Assembly: GCA_944325495.1 (NCBI GenBank)
Contig: CALVAD010000001.1
Span: 1-64,000, forward strand
Length of the DNA stretch: 64,000 bases
Direction of reading: 5' to 3'
Origin: an uncultured Bacteroidales bacterium
GTDB lineage: Bacteria; Bacteroidota; Bacteroidia; Bacteroidales; UBA932
Positions 52,317 through 62,269 of this stretch are shown here, in pieces. The notes under the pieces were generated by a model. It saw nothing but the letters and a program-made list of their open reading frames with translations, did no database searches and was not told the origin of the DNA. The first letter of the stretch is position 1. The number at the start of each line of letters is the position of its first letter. The position numbers and the translations under genes were made by a program.

Positions 52317-52674
52317 TCTGCCGGAAGGAGCCGAGTACAGCACATCATCCGGCAGATCTTCACTGACGGTCCGCAGGATATCAGGCGGAATAACCGTTAC
52401 AAGCCGGTGCGACTCCATAGCAAGGTTGTGCAGGTATTATGAGGAGAGATTGGACAGGAGCGAGACTGAAATAGACAGCCTGCACAATATCCTGTCTGCG
52501 AGGTCGACAGACAGTACGGCTGTAATATCGGAGTCCTCATCTGATACCGAGACTGTACAGGCTACGGAAACCAGACGGCGCAGCGGATGGTTCGGCTGGC
52601 TGGCCTCCGGATTCATGGCCGGAGTACTGGTGATGATTTTCGCCAGGATTATCATAAGGAAGTTAATTTCATAA
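52051..52674 (+). CDS. Lipoprotein with C-terminal membrane helix (u-spanin-like)
   Basis: The 207-aa protein starts inside the previous gene in a different frame. A lipoprotein signal (CLLAVVLLSGCG) is at the N-terminus and a transmembrane helix (LASGFMAGVLVMIFARIII) at the C-terminus, with a periplasmic middle containing a short helix (CRYYEERLDRSETEIDSL). A lipid anchor at one end and a membrane helix at the other is the plan of unimolecular spanins, which fuse inner and outer membranes at lysis. Confidence 0.7.
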   Translation: MRRSAKAMCLLAVVLLSGCGVQKTAMSERTGQEEHLEERRTSVQDSTESEWIHRTLKGNSRVQIRTELTMEAVPESVASMELTEESLHNLPEGAEYSTSSGRSSLTVRRISGGITVTSRCDSIARLCRYYEERLDRSETEIDSLHNILSARSTDSTAVISESSSDTETVQATETRRRSGWFGWLASGFMAGVLVMIFARIIIRKLIS

Positions 52675-52685
52675 TCAATTTAGTA

Positions 52686-53417
52686 ATGGCAAAAGAAAAC
52701 GACGGAATAGTTGTGCTGCTTGACGCACTTGTATTCAACGGCAAGAAGATCGGCTATGTGTCTGAAGACGGTATCGACTGGGGCGGAGACGCTGCAGAGT
52801 ATATCAGAATTTGGGCGGCCCAGAAGCGTAATGCACCGGTAAAGAAGATCAAGAAGAAGGCAGCGACCAATGTGATCACATTCAACCTCATTGAACTTCT
52901 GCCTCAGAACTGTGCGGATGTCATGGGAGGGGACGTGTCCGGGGAGAAGTGGAATTTCCCTTCTGATTCAGTAATGCTTGAAGGCCCTCTGAAAATCATG
53001 TCCGGCACAGGACAGACAGTAGAACTTTTCAAGGTATCCCTTGACGGAGCGATAAGGGGGACCCTCGGAGGGGACGACCCTCTCAGGATTGAATGCGAGA
53101 TGGAGATGGAACTTCCGGCAAGCGGAGGATCGCCTGGATGTATGTATCCGACGGAACCGGCAATCAGCATCAACCCCGTGACCCTGAATTTTGAGTCTGC
53201 CGGAGGAGAAAAGACTGCAACCATAGATGCGACTGGTCCGTTCAAGGTCGGGGCAGTGCCTGAAGGGTTCACAGTCGAAGTGAAGAACAACGGTACTGTA
53301 GTGGTGAAGGCTGAACAGAATTCTGGAGAGCAGAAGAGCGGGTCAGTCGAATTCACGCTTCAGGCTGACAGCAGCAAGAAGGCTACTCTCACCCTCAGCC
53401 AGAGCGCAGGAGCATGA
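52686..53417 (+). CDS. Tail tube-like protein with C-terminal BACON domain
   Basis: In the 243-aa protein residues about 1-155 look like a tail-tube/major tail protein (DALVFNGKKIGYVSEDGIDW, then a conserved beta core). Residues about 160-243 match a BACON/Ig-like domain (PAISINPVTLNFESAGGEKT). BACON domains are thought to bind carbohydrate or mucin. The domain probably decorates the tail surface. The gene precedes the tail chaperones, the usual tail-tube place. Confidence 0.75.
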   Translation: MAKENDGIVVLLDALVFNGKKIGYVSEDGIDWGGDAAEYIRIWAAQKRNAPVKKIKKKAATNVITFNLIELLPQNCADVMGGDVSGEKWNFPSDSVMLEGPLKIMSGTGQTVELFKVSLDGAIRGTLGGDDPLRIECEMEMELPASGGSPGCMYPTEPAISINPVTLNFESAGGEKTATIDATGPFKVGAVPEGFTVEVKNNGTVVVKAEQNSGEQKSGSVEFTLQADSSKKATLTLSQSAGA

Positions 53418-53893
53418 TGGACAGGACTGTGGAGATAGAGGCGGCAGAGGCGCTCCTTGATGTCGGGGTGTCCCTGCCTCTTCTTTCATTAAGGATAAGG
53501 AAGAAACGGGTGTCTATATTGAGGGTCACGATGAAACGGCCGTTTCTCGGGACACTTGTCAGGATGTCGAAGATATATACCGGTCTTGGCGTGACATACG
53601 ATGAAATGGCGGATTTCAACCAGAGACAGGAGGCAGCATTCATGGCTGAACACGGCAAGGACATGGCAAGACTTGTTTCGCTGGCGATATGTCGCGGATC
53701 ATTGTCTGGATATCTGTTTTCAGGACTGCTTTCCAGGATCATACTATGGCATTGCGATGACAGGTATATCTTCGGTGCTGGGCTCATGTTCAGGGGGCTG
53801 CTTGGCACAAAGTCTTTCATGAATATTATCAGGTCGGTGGAAAGGGCAAATCCGATGAAGCCGAGACTGAGCCAGACGGGAAGGGAGAGTTAA
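53414..53893 (+). CDS. Tail assembly chaperone, zero-frame product
   Basis: The 159-aa protein lies between tail tube and tape measure, where gpG-type chaperones are found. It overlaps the tail-tube gene by 4 nt (ATGA). It has no family motif that I know. A second frame overlaps its end and continues to the tape measure, pointing to a programmed frameshift. Confidence 0.7.
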   Translation: MMDRTVEIEAAEALLDVGVSLPLLSLRIRKKRVSILRVTMKRPFLGTLVRMSKIYTGLGVTYDEMADFNQRQEAAFMAEHGKDMARLVSLAICRGSLSGYLFSGLLSRIILWHCDDRYIFGAGLMFRGLLGTKSFMNIIRSVERANPMKPRLSQTGRES

Positions 53894-54150
53894 GAACCAG
53901 GTTCATCGGTTCCCATAGCCCCTTCGGGACTATATGGCAGATAGCCACTGCCACAGGATGGAGTGTCCGCGATATTATGTGGAAGGTCAATTATCCGGTT
54001 TTACGGATGATGCTTGCGGATGCACCTCACTATGAAACGCTCAAAACAAATGCCGATACAGGCAAGGGTAGAAAGAAGAAACAAAAGAAAGGGAAGGATG
54101 CAGTCAGTTTCTTCCAGTCAATGCTGAAAAACGATAAAGCGGAAGAATGA
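53761..54150 (+). CDS. Tail assembly chaperone extension reached by -1 frameshift
   Basis: The -1 frame is open from 53761 to a stop at 54148-54150. It has no start codon of its own before its coding-like part (GKGKSDEAETEPDGKGELRT, then IGSHSPFGTIWQIATATGWS). It ends in a Lys-rich tail and overlaps the tape-measure ATG. A -1 slip, for example at CAGGGGG (53791-53797), would join it to the chaperone, as in gpG-gpGT of many phages. Confidence 0.65.
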   Translation, partial: QVYLRCWAHVQGAAWHKVFHEYYQVGGKGKSDEAETEPDGKGELRTRFIGSHSPFGTIWQIATATGWSVRDIMWKVNYPVLRMMLADAPHYETLKTNADTGKGRKKKQKKGKDAVSFFQSMLKNDKAEE

Positions 54151-57100
54151 AACCGGTAGAGATAGAGTTCCTCTTGAGGGACAGGACAGAGGAAGGCCTT
54201 GACAGGATGTCAGGAAATCTTGATGGGGTGCGGGCTAAATACAACTCCACCAGGGCAACGCTTGCGGCACTCGGTAAGGAAATGGAGAAGCTGCAGGGGC
54301 AGAAACTGTCCCCAGGTATCGACTCTTCCGGGAGCACTGGGCAGATCGATGCCCTCAAGAAAAAGATATCCGAACTTCGTGCAGAAGTGGCTGCTCTTGA
54401 GAAGGAGTACCCTGAACTCGGCAAGACCGTGTCCGGTACACCTCTGTTGCCGCCTGATGCCCAGAGGGTCAAGAATACATATAACGGTCTGCATAACAGT
54501 ATCCAGCAGATTGCAAGGGAAATGCCCTCTCTGGCCATGGGACCACAGATGTTTTTCATGGCCATATCCAACAACCTCCCTGTGTTTACTGACGAACTTG
54601 CCAGGGCGAAGAAAGAATATAATGACCTCGTGAAGACCGGGCAGAAAGGTGTTCCTGTGTGGAAACAGGTACTTTCATCTTTGTTCAGCTGGCAGACGGC
54701 ACTCACTACAGGCATCATGCTGCTGGTCATGTATGGGGATGAGATTGTGCGGTGGATATCGGATCTGTTCAAAGGCAAGAAAGCCATCGACAGTGTCACT
54801 GATGCCATCGGGTCAATGCATGAGGCTATCGATGCGGAGAACCTGGCGAGTCAGATAGCCAATTTCGAGAAACTTGCGAGAGCGTACAGGGCGATCGGTG
54901 ACAATGCCGAAGAAAAGCGGAAATTCCTTGAGGCATACAAGGATGAGATTGAGAAGACAGGTGTCGTAATTTCGGATATCTATGATGCTGACAATCTTTT
55001 TATCGACAATGCGGACAGGTTTGTAGAGTCAATACAGAAGAGGGCTCTGGCACTTGCAGGAATGGAACTGGCCAAGGAACAGTATCAGAAGGCTATAGAA
55101 CTCAAGGCCGAGAATGCTGGCGTGTACTCGGAACTTGATACTGCGAGAAACAACAGGGCGTATTATGCCAATGAATACAACCAGAGACTGGCATACCTTA
55201 AGGCAAACAACCTTACCGGAAATCCTCTTTATGAAAGACAGCTGAAGGCATCCCTTTCCAATTATAACTATTGGAACGATCAGGTCGATTCACTTGAGTC
55301 CAAAATAGAGGACAAGATCGAGAGCAGGATAAAGGCTTTTACTGATGCTGGGAATGCATATCTGGATGCAGCGAATTATCTGGACAATGCAGCATCAGGT
55401 ATACTTGAAGATGCCGGGATAGAAACTGAAACAGGCAAAACAGATAGCACAGGCGACGGTTCTGCGCAGGATCTTAAGGAGAGGCTGACGGAGAGACTTG
55501 CCAGGATGGAAGCCGAAGCCCAGACTGATGTCTCCGAAATGACTGTCAAGGCCATGAAGGAAGGGTATGAAAGGGAAAGGAAGGAAGCCGAACTGGAGTT
55601 CGAGCAGGAGAAGGCCCGTATCAGTCAGGAACTGGAGGAGCGTCTTGCCCTATATGCTGAATTGCGAAAGGCGGGTGCGTCTGTTCCTGCAGGAGCGGAA
55701 GAACGGACAAAGGCACTTGCGGCTGCACAAATGGCAAAGGCAGGAATGGTCTACGACAACCGTCTTTCACAGATAGATGCCCAGGAGAGTAAAGATGAGG
55801 CTGATCGTCTGAAGGATGCTGAGGCTGAACTGCAGAAACTACTTGACAAATACCGGGATTATGAGGCGCAGAGAATTGCTATAAAAGCACAGGGAGACAA
55901 GGATATCGCTGTTCTGGAGGCTGCGAGGACAGAGGCCAATTCGGAAGAGATTGACCGGGCCATAGAGGTTGCCAGACAGAAGATGCAGGAAGGAATCCAG
56001 GAGATAAACGATACCGAAGCCCGGAGTACGACAGAGGACAGCGGCTTCTTCAAGCGGCTCTTCGGGGACTGGTCATCAATGTCCTTCAGTTCACTGAAGG
56101 AGTTGATAGCCCAGGCGCAGCAGCTCAGAGATTATCTGAACGGTTCAGGGGATGCTTCCGGCATCACATTCATAACCCAGGAACAACTCGAGGTCATAGA
56201 GAAAAGCCCTGAGGAACTGGACAAGGTCAAGAAGGCACTTGATGGTTTGCTGAATAAGAACTCGAGCGGTAGCAGCAAGTGGTCCAACATATTCAAGACA
56301 TTCGAGAAAGGACTTGCGAAATTAAAGGGTGCAAAAGGTCTTGATGAGATATCTGGGGCTATAGGAACCATTAGCGGGGCTGCAGGGGATGCGGCAGGCG
56401 AACTCTCGAAGATGTTTGAAGCCATGGGGAATGATGCTGTGGCTGATGCAATGGAAGGGACGCAGCAGGTGCTCGGCGCAGTTGCAAATATCGGAGAAGG
56501 ATTTGCCAAGGGAGGTATTGTCGGTGCCGCCGGTGCTGCCATCGGGGAGATTGCCAAGTTCGCGACATCAGCGATTGAGGCGGCCAACAGGCATGCTGAA
56601 GCACTCAAGGAGATAGAGAATGCCAGGCTTTCGTTCCAGCGTCAGTATAATCTTCTCCTTCTGGAACAGAACCTTCTTCTCGAGGAGGCCTCCAACATAT
56701 TTGGCGAGCGCCAGATATTGAAGGCAGCCAATGCCCTGGAAGTATACCGACAGGCACAGGAGGATCTTGACCGGGCACTCAGATATTCCGGGCTGAATGG
56801 TAATCGCAGAGGATCGATGGGAAGCAGCTCGTCAGTCCCGAGAAATACGTCAGGCGGATCATCTTCCGGGACGCCTGTCCGGAGACCCGGATCAGGGTTT
56901 AATGATGCCAGGAACGCATACAACGAGTATCTGGACGGTCTCGGCAGTGCCACTATAGTGACCGGACACGAGAAGACCGGGCTGTTCGGCTGGGGCAAAG
57001 GCCGGGATGTATACAGTAGCATACTCAAGGTGTACCCTGAACTGATTGATGAGAACGGCAAGCTTGACACCGCGATGCTCCAGACTATCCTTGACACCAG

Positions 57101-57809
57101 GACCATGTCTGATGAGACACGGGCGTATCTGGAGAATCTGCTTGACCTTACCGATGTCATGGAAGAGGCTCAGGAGGCTCTCAGGGACTATCTGAATGAG
57201 ACATACGGCGGACTCGGGGACGGTATGTTAGATTCCGTGGTGGCTGCCATCGATGGAAGCCAGGGGGTACTTGAAGGGTTTGCAGATAATGTTGGCAGCA
57301 CATTCGAGGATCTCGGGGAACAGCTTGCATATTCGCTCTATTTTGCGGACGAATTCGACCGACTGCAGAAAGATCTTGAGGAACTGTACGGAAGTGGGAA
57401 AAGTGAGCAGGATATAACGGAGGACGCGATGGATCTTCTTGACAACTTCTATGACAGCATAGGAGACAATGCTGATGCAGCCCTGGAATGGATGAGGGCT
57501 TGGCAGGAGAAAGCTGCGGAGAAAGGTTTCGATATCTGGAATGACGGGACAGTTTCGCAAACAGGCAAGGCCGGGTCTTTTGAGACAATGACCCAGGAGC
57601 AGGGTACCAAACTGGAGGGACTTTTCACTTCAGGTCAGATCCACTGGGCAAATATAGATACCACCCTTGACGGGATGGGCGATGACATGTCCGAGGGGCT
57701 TGACTGTCTCCGAAACATAGAATCCAATACTGCAGGGAGTCTTGCTGAACTCAGGGCAATAAGATCGGACATGTCCGTCATAATACGTGACGGGGTAAAG
57801 GCGAGATGA
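54147..57809 (+). CDS. Tail tape measure protein
   Basis: At 1220 aa it is the longest gene here and is mostly helical coiled coil (LDRMSGNLDGVRAKYNSTRA at the start). Hydrophobic stretches (VLSSLFSWQTALTTGIMLLV near residue 180, and a Gly/Ala-rich part near 790-820) may form the channel for DNA entry. It sets tail length. It begins in the stop of the frameshifted chaperone. Confidence 0.9.
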   Translation: MKPVEIEFLLRDRTEEGLDRMSGNLDGVRAKYNSTRATLAALGKEMEKLQGQKLSPGIDSSGSTGQIDALKKKISELRAEVAALEKEYPELGKTVSGTPLLPPDAQRVKNTYNGLHNSIQQIAREMPSLAMGPQMFFMAISNNLPVFTDELARAKKEYNDLVKTGQKGVPVWKQVLSSLFSWQTALTTGIMLLVMYGDEIVRWISDLFKGKKAIDSVTDAIGSMHEAIDAENLASQIANFEKLARAYRAIGDNAEEKRKFLEAYKDEIEKTGVVISDIYDADNLFIDNADRFVESIQKRALALAGMELAKEQYQKAIELKAENAGVYSELDTARNNRAYYANEYNQRLAYLKANNLTGNPLYERQLKASLSNYNYWNDQVDSLESKIEDKIESRIKAFTDAGNAYLDAANYLDNAASGILEDAGIETETGKTDSTGDGSAQDLKERLTERLARMEAEAQTDVSEMTVKAMKEGYERERKEAELEFEQEKARISQELEERLALYAELRKAGASVPAGAEERTKALAAAQMAKAGMVYDNRLSQIDAQESKDEADRLKDAEAELQKLLDKYRDYEAQRIAIKAQGDKDIAVLEAARTEANSEEIDRAIEVARQKMQEGIQEINDTEARSTTEDSGFFKRLFGDWSSMSFSSLKELIAQAQQLRDYLNGSGDASGITFITQEQLEVIEKSPEELDKVKKALDGLLNKNSSGSSKWSNIFKTFEKGLAKLKGAKGLDEISGAIGTISGAAGDAAGELSKMFEAMGNDAVADAMEGTQQVLGAVANIGEGFAKGGIVGAAGAAIGEIAKFATSAIEAANRHAEALKEIENARLSFQRQYNLLLLEQNLLLEEASNIFGERQILKAANALEVYRQAQEDLDRALRYSGLNGNRRGSMGSSSSVPRNTSGGSSSGTPVRRPGSGFNDARNAYNEYLDGLGSATIVTGHEKTGLFGWGKGRDVYSSILKVYPELIDENGKLDTAMLQTILDTRTMSDETRAYLENLLDLTDVMEEAQEALRDYLNETYGGLGDGMLDSVVAAIDGSQGVLEGFADNVGSTFEDLGEQLAYSLYFADEFDRLQKDLEELYGSGKSEQDITEDAMDLLDNFYDSIGDNADAALEWMRAWQEKAAEKGFDIWNDGTVSQTGKAGSFETMTQEQGTKLEGLFTSGQIHWANIDTTLDGMGDDMSEGLDCLRNIESNTAGSLAELRAIRSDMSVIIRDGVKAR

Positions 57810-57810
57810 T

Positions 57811-58266
57811 ATGGAAATACTGAAGGGACTTTTTTTCATTAACGGACTCGATGCATACGAAACTTACGGGGTTTTCCTTTCGGAGGAGAATGCCGGCGAC
57901 ATGGAGAATTATAATGCCCTTATGAAGCCAGCCGACTCGAAAGGTCATACTTGTGTCGATTTCAGAGAGCAGGACGGGGAAAAGTATGCAAAAAAACTCG
58001 TCACGGCGCTCAAGGCGCGTGATATAGAGTTGCAGTTCACTCTTGAAGCGGCCAATAAAGCAGACTTCTTTGACAAACGCAGGAAGTTCATCACGGCACT
58101 CCGGACAGGAGTGGACGGATGGCTGACCCTGAGACTTGCCGACATAGACCAGTCATTCACGGTCTTTTATGTCAACTGCAGCCGCTGGACCCAGATGACA
58201 GATTTTGAAGACAAAGTCTATGCGAGTTTCAAGGTGAAATTCCGCGAACCGGAGCCTGTGTATTGA
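57811..58266 (+). CDS. Distal tail-like phage protein
   Basis: The 151-aa protein follows the tape measure by 1 nt. The start (GLFFINGLDAYETYGVFL) and beta-rich body (VDGWLTLRLADIDQSFTVFY) are like distal-tail/baseplate hub proteins. The function is inferred from order. Confidence 0.6.
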   Translation: MEILKGLFFINGLDAYETYGVFLSEENAGDMENYNALMKPADSKGHTCVDFREQDGEKYAKKLVTALKARDIELQFTLEAANKADFFDKRRKFITALRTGVDGWLTLRLADIDQSFTVFYVNCSRWTQMTDFEDKVYASFKVKFREPEPVY

Positions 58267-58269
58267 AAG

Positions 58270-58289
58270 CCGTTCAAACGGTGTTCAAA
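58270..58289 (+). repeat. Dispersed phage motif CCGTTCAAAC-N4-TTCAAA, copy D
   Basis: CCGTTCAAACGGTGTTCAAA, in a 46-nt gap between two tail genes. It differs by one base from copy B at 39474-39493. Confidence 0.5.
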
Positions 58290-58312
58290 TGATATTTTAA
58301 AGCAAGGGAACA

Positions 58313-61150
58313 ATGGCACTCAAGATATATGATAAAGACAACGCACTCCGGATGGAGGCCGCCTGTGATGAATCCAGTTCACAGCAGGTGGAACTTCATG
58401 GAGACAATGTCCTGTCCCTATCGTTCACATCATACGAATGTATCCGTATCGATGTGAATGATTATGTGGATTTCTGCGGTGAACGGTTCTGGGCTGTGGA
58501 GCGATATATCCCGGAACAGGTGTCTACAGTTGAGTGGAAATACGCACTGAAACTTTACGGGATACAGAGTCTTGTCCGCCGGTTTCTGGTCGTGAAGCTT
58601 GTGGACGGGGAAAACGAGACAGAATTCTCCCTTACTGCACCGGCTTCGGAACATTTGCAGCTTATTGTGGACAGCATCAATTCCGGCATGGGGACTACGG
58701 ACTGGAAGAGAGGCGAATGTGTACAGACAGAGAATCTTGTAATAGATTATTCCGGGACATACTGCAATGATGGCCTTTCGAAGCTTGCCGAGTCAGCCGG
58801 TACCGAATTCTGGTTTGACGGGACTACAGTGAACCTGTGCAGATGTGAGAGGGGCGAATCGATAACACTTGCCTATGATAATGGACTGATATCGTTATAC
58901 AGGGAGAGGGCTGACAATGTGAAATTCTTTACCCGCCTTTTTCCAATCGGCAGTACCAGGAACATCGACCCGGATAAATACGGACATACACGGCTGCAAC
59001 TCCCGGACGGAGCAAAATATGTGGATCGTGATATCGACAAGTACGGAATCATCCACCATTATGAGAAAGAGGCGTTCTCAAAAATTTATCCCAGGAGGAT
59101 TGGCACTGTCAGCAGTGTCCGGGTGTCGGATGCGGTTTCAGAGGACGGGACAGACTACAAGATCTATTGGTTCAAGGACAGTGGGCTTGAGTTCAATCCG
59201 AACACTTATGAGATTGCAGGTCTTGTCAAGCATGTCTCGTTCCAGTCCGGGGAACTGAACGGTCGGGATTTCGAGGTAAACTGGCATCCGGATACAGAGG
59301 AATTCGAAATCATAACACAGTGGCCATACGATGACGGACGCCAGGTACCTGGAGATACACTCATACCTGCAGCCGGGGACAAATACATACTCTGGAATCT
59401 CCGTATGCCTGATGAATATTACGCCCTGGCGGAACAGGAATACCTTGAAGCGGTAAACAAGTATATGGATGAAAACCGCAAGGATGTCTCCGTCTATAAA
59501 GGTCATACTGACCATGTAGATATTGATGAGCGGGGACTGACACTTGTGCTGGGGCAGCGTATCAGGCTTGAAAGCATACAGCAGTTCCCAGAGACAGGGT
59601 ATAAACTGAGCCGGATCGTAAAGATTACCCGCAATGTCCTGCGGCCTACAGACATGGATATCGAGGTAAGTGATGTCGTATCCAAAGGCAAATATGACAC
59701 ATTGAACGACAGTGTCAGCGAGGTCAGAAGCTATGTGGAGACCACTGCCGGGACTTTGCCTGGCATAGTCAAGAGCTGGGAGACCACAAAACTGACCGAC
59801 AGTAACCTCATGAGTTCAGCGAAGACGCTGCTGGAACTGGCAAGACGGTCATTGAGCCGATTGAATGACGATACTGCTGAAGGTCTGATAACATTTCTGG
59901 AAGGGCTTGTGTCTGAAGGGTTGATTTCAGCCAAAGACGGACTTGAGATTGGCCAGTATGTGAATTCTATAACGGCCGGGAAAGGGGCAGGGATTGACAG
60001 TGACGGTAATGCCCAGGTAGAGAGCATTGAGGTAAGGTCCTACATGAAAGTGATGGAACTTATCATCAACAGGCTTTCTGCCCAGGAGGGGGAGTTCAAC
60101 TTCACGGAGTCCGGTACCATAGACAAGGTGACAGAACTGGAGGCAGGGACATATCTTCTTGATATCAGGAAGCGCTGGGACTTTGATTTTACGGCATTCA
60201 AGGAGAATGATGTCGTATACGGCAGTGTCAATTCATTGCTCGAGGACGGTGGTTATTATACAAGCTGGTTCCGGGTGCTTGCCGTGGATGTTTCAGCTAA
60301 CCAGCTTACGGTCGCCCTGTATCCGGATAATGAAGTTCCTGCAGGCCGCAATTTTGCCCCGTCAGCCCGGATGAATATCTGCAGACGGGGTAATGCAATA
60401 GACAAGAACAGACAGAGTTGCTGGTACTTGTCAAGTTATGAGGGCTGCATAATGTATCTCGAGGGGGTAACGAAGCCTATACTCGAAGAGAACAATTATT
60501 ATTTGAGCCTTGGCAGACCGAAGCATCTTGATCTGTTCAACGGGCTGCCGATAAACTATGACCATCCATACCTCTTTGCGAGGGGTGCGATAGTCCAGGA
60601 TCTCCTCAGGATAGATTTTCAGGGGAATCCGGTATACGAGATTGTGGATGAAGGTCTCTGGAAGGAGGACGGTGAGTATATAAGAGGCTACAGCAGTCTG
60701 TACGGTAAATATATTCAGCATCAGGTATGGTATAAGGACTGCTGCTGGAGATGTGTGACAGATGCTGCCACAATGGGACTGCCACCGAAATGGAACAACA
60801 CACAATGGGTGTGCGTTTCCGGAGACGGTAATTTTACCCTGGAGATTACCAGTAGCAAAGGTCGGTTCTTTCGCTTCGGGCAGGAATATACCACTCTTGG
60901 ATTCCGGGTCAGGCATGGCAGCATGGATATCAGTACAGATGCTTCGCAAGTGGAATGGACCCGGGAGTCCGGGAATGCCCAGGAGGATCTGTTGTGGAAT
61001 ACGGAGCATGCGGCATCGCATGAGACAGTGGATATCACTCCTGCAGATATGCCGAGCAACTGGTTTGATGAGAAGCAGGTAGTGTTCAGATGTACGGTTG
61101 CAATCCGGGATGGAGAGACGCTAACCCAAAAATTCACGATAAATAAATAG
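58313..61150 (+). CDS. Large tail/baseplate protein
   Basis: The 945-aa protein has an N-terminal part (LSFTSYECIRIDVNDYVDFC) similar in plan to tail-associated hub proteins that precede fibres. A helical segment (about 480-560) follows, and the C-terminal half has beta-rich repeats with GVTKPILEENNYYLSLGRPK. No clear enzymatic motif is seen. It likely forms the tail tip contacting the host. Confidence 0.65.
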   Translation: MALKIYDKDNALRMEAACDESSSQQVELHGDNVLSLSFTSYECIRIDVNDYVDFCGERFWAVERYIPEQVSTVEWKYALKLYGIQSLVRRFLVVKLVDGENETEFSLTAPASEHLQLIVDSINSGMGTTDWKRGECVQTENLVIDYSGTYCNDGLSKLAESAGTEFWFDGTTVNLCRCERGESITLAYDNGLISLYRERADNVKFFTRLFPIGSTRNIDPDKYGHTRLQLPDGAKYVDRDIDKYGIIHHYEKEAFSKIYPRRIGTVSSVRVSDAVSEDGTDYKIYWFKDSGLEFNPNTYEIAGLVKHVSFQSGELNGRDFEVNWHPDTEEFEIITQWPYDDGRQVPGDTLIPAAGDKYILWNLRMPDEYYALAEQEYLEAVNKYMDENRKDVSVYKGHTDHVDIDERGLTLVLGQRIRLESIQQFPETGYKLSRIVKITRNVLRPTDMDIEVSDVVSKGKYDTLNDSVSEVRSYVETTAGTLPGIVKSWETTKLTDSNLMSSAKTLLELARRSLSRLNDDTAEGLITFLEGLVSEGLISAKDGLEIGQYVNSITAGKGAGIDSDGNAQVESIEVRSYMKVMELIINRLSAQEGEFNFTESGTIDKVTELEAGTYLLDIRKRWDFDFTAFKENDVVYGSVNSLLEDGGYYTSWFRVLAVDVSANQLTVALYPDNEVPAGRNFAPSARMNICRRGNAIDKNRQSCWYLSSYEGCIMYLEGVTKPILEENNYYLSLGRPKHLDLFNGLPINYDHPYLFARGAIVQDLLRIDFQGNPVYEIVDEGLWKEDGEYIRGYSSLYGKYIQHQVWYKDCCWRCVTDAATMGLPPKWNNTQWVCVSGDGNFTLEITSSKGRFFRFGQEYTTLGFRVRHGSMDISTDASQVEWTRESGNAQEDLLWNTEHAASHETVDITPADMPSNWFDEKQVVFRCTVAIRDGETLTQKFTINK

Positions 61151-61156
61151 ACAGTT

Positions 61157-62269
61157 ATGAAGACAGCATCAGCTTACATACTTTATCAGCCTTTGAGTGT
61201 ATCGTTGTCACTTGAGGTGGCAGGTGGTAGCCTGAACCAGAACAGGAACGGGCTTACCGGGGAGTATGAGCCGGATAGAACACTGTTCCCGCTCATGTTA
61301 CGCCCACGACTCATGCTTACAGATCCTGACGGACTTTTGGACCAGGGCGACCATTCTTCTGATCTGATAGATACAAGATGGTACATCGGGTCAGACGAAT
61401 CCGGGGAGAGGATAACAGCGCAGACAGAAGGGTTCGTCCTGGGTTCTTATGGTGTTTTAACTGTTAAAAGGAATGTGGAGCCATCACAGCCTTTGACGCT
61501 GTTTTTCAGTTGTGCGTTTATAGACCCGAGAACAGGAAAGACATTCCGAAAGACATGTACCACCACATTGTCATCTGTAACCTCGCTGCAGTTCAATCTT
61601 TCCATGGAGATAGATGCTGCACTTAAGATGGCGGTCAGCCCGTTCCGGAACAACCAGACCAGAAAGATTACAGCCACTATGCATAACGGTACAGAAGTGG
61701 TCGAGGATGGTGATGCCGTATATCTGTGGCAAGTGCGGGACGGGACATCTTTCCGCAGTATTACAGAAGATGATCTTTTCTATGTCTCCGGGCAGAACAC
61801 CAGGACCCTTACGATAGACAGGAGCTTCATAGATAGAGAGACAATCAGGGTGACGGCCTACCACAAGTCACATCAGGAGCAGAAACTGTATGCACAGACC
61901 CGTGTGTTCAGGTGGTATGGACAATGGGATGAACGGGAAACGATAGTACGTGGCCGGTTCATCCGTCCTGATACATCAGAGATAGAAGTCAGGGCGGTCA
62001 TAGATACTCCAAAAGGTCAGGTGGTGTCGCCGGCCGACTATTACGACATCACGCATATAAAGACCACCAATGAGGCCGGTGCGCGTCAGGATGTGATCGG
62101 ATATGGGGAAAAGGTTGTCCTGCCGGCGGCACATGTAAACCGGAAAGATGCGATTACGGTATTCGGTATTGATGTCAAGGAGCTGACGGCACTAAGGGCA
62201 TGTACTGTCGGAGGGAAAATCGCCATGCTGAACGGGAAAATAATGACTATAAGGATTCCGAAGAAATGA
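61157..62269 (+). CDS. Tail protein of unknown function, 370 aa
   Basis: The gene lies 6 nt after the baseplate gene. It is beta-rich, with an Ig-like middle (TRKITATMHNGTEVVEDGDA), and is probably a fibre or tail-tip adaptor. It overlaps the next gene by 4 nt (ATGA). Confidence 0.6.
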   Translation: MKTASAYILYQPLSVSLSLEVAGGSLNQNRNGLTGEYEPDRTLFPLMLRPRLMLTDPDGLLDQGDHSSDLIDTRWYIGSDESGERITAQTEGFVLGSYGVLTVKRNVEPSQPLTLFFSCAFIDPRTGKTFRKTCTTTLSSVTSLQFNLSMEIDAALKMAVSPFRNNQTRKITATMHNGTEVVEDGDAVYLWQVRDGTSFRSITEDDLFYVSGQNTRTLTIDRSFIDRETIRVTAYHKSHQEQKLYAQTRVFRWYGQWDERETIVRGRFIRPDTSEIEVRAVIDTPKGQVVSPADYYDITHIKTTNEAGARQDVIGYGEKVVLPAAHVNRKDAITVFGIDVKELTALRACTVGGKIAMLNGKIMTIRIPKK

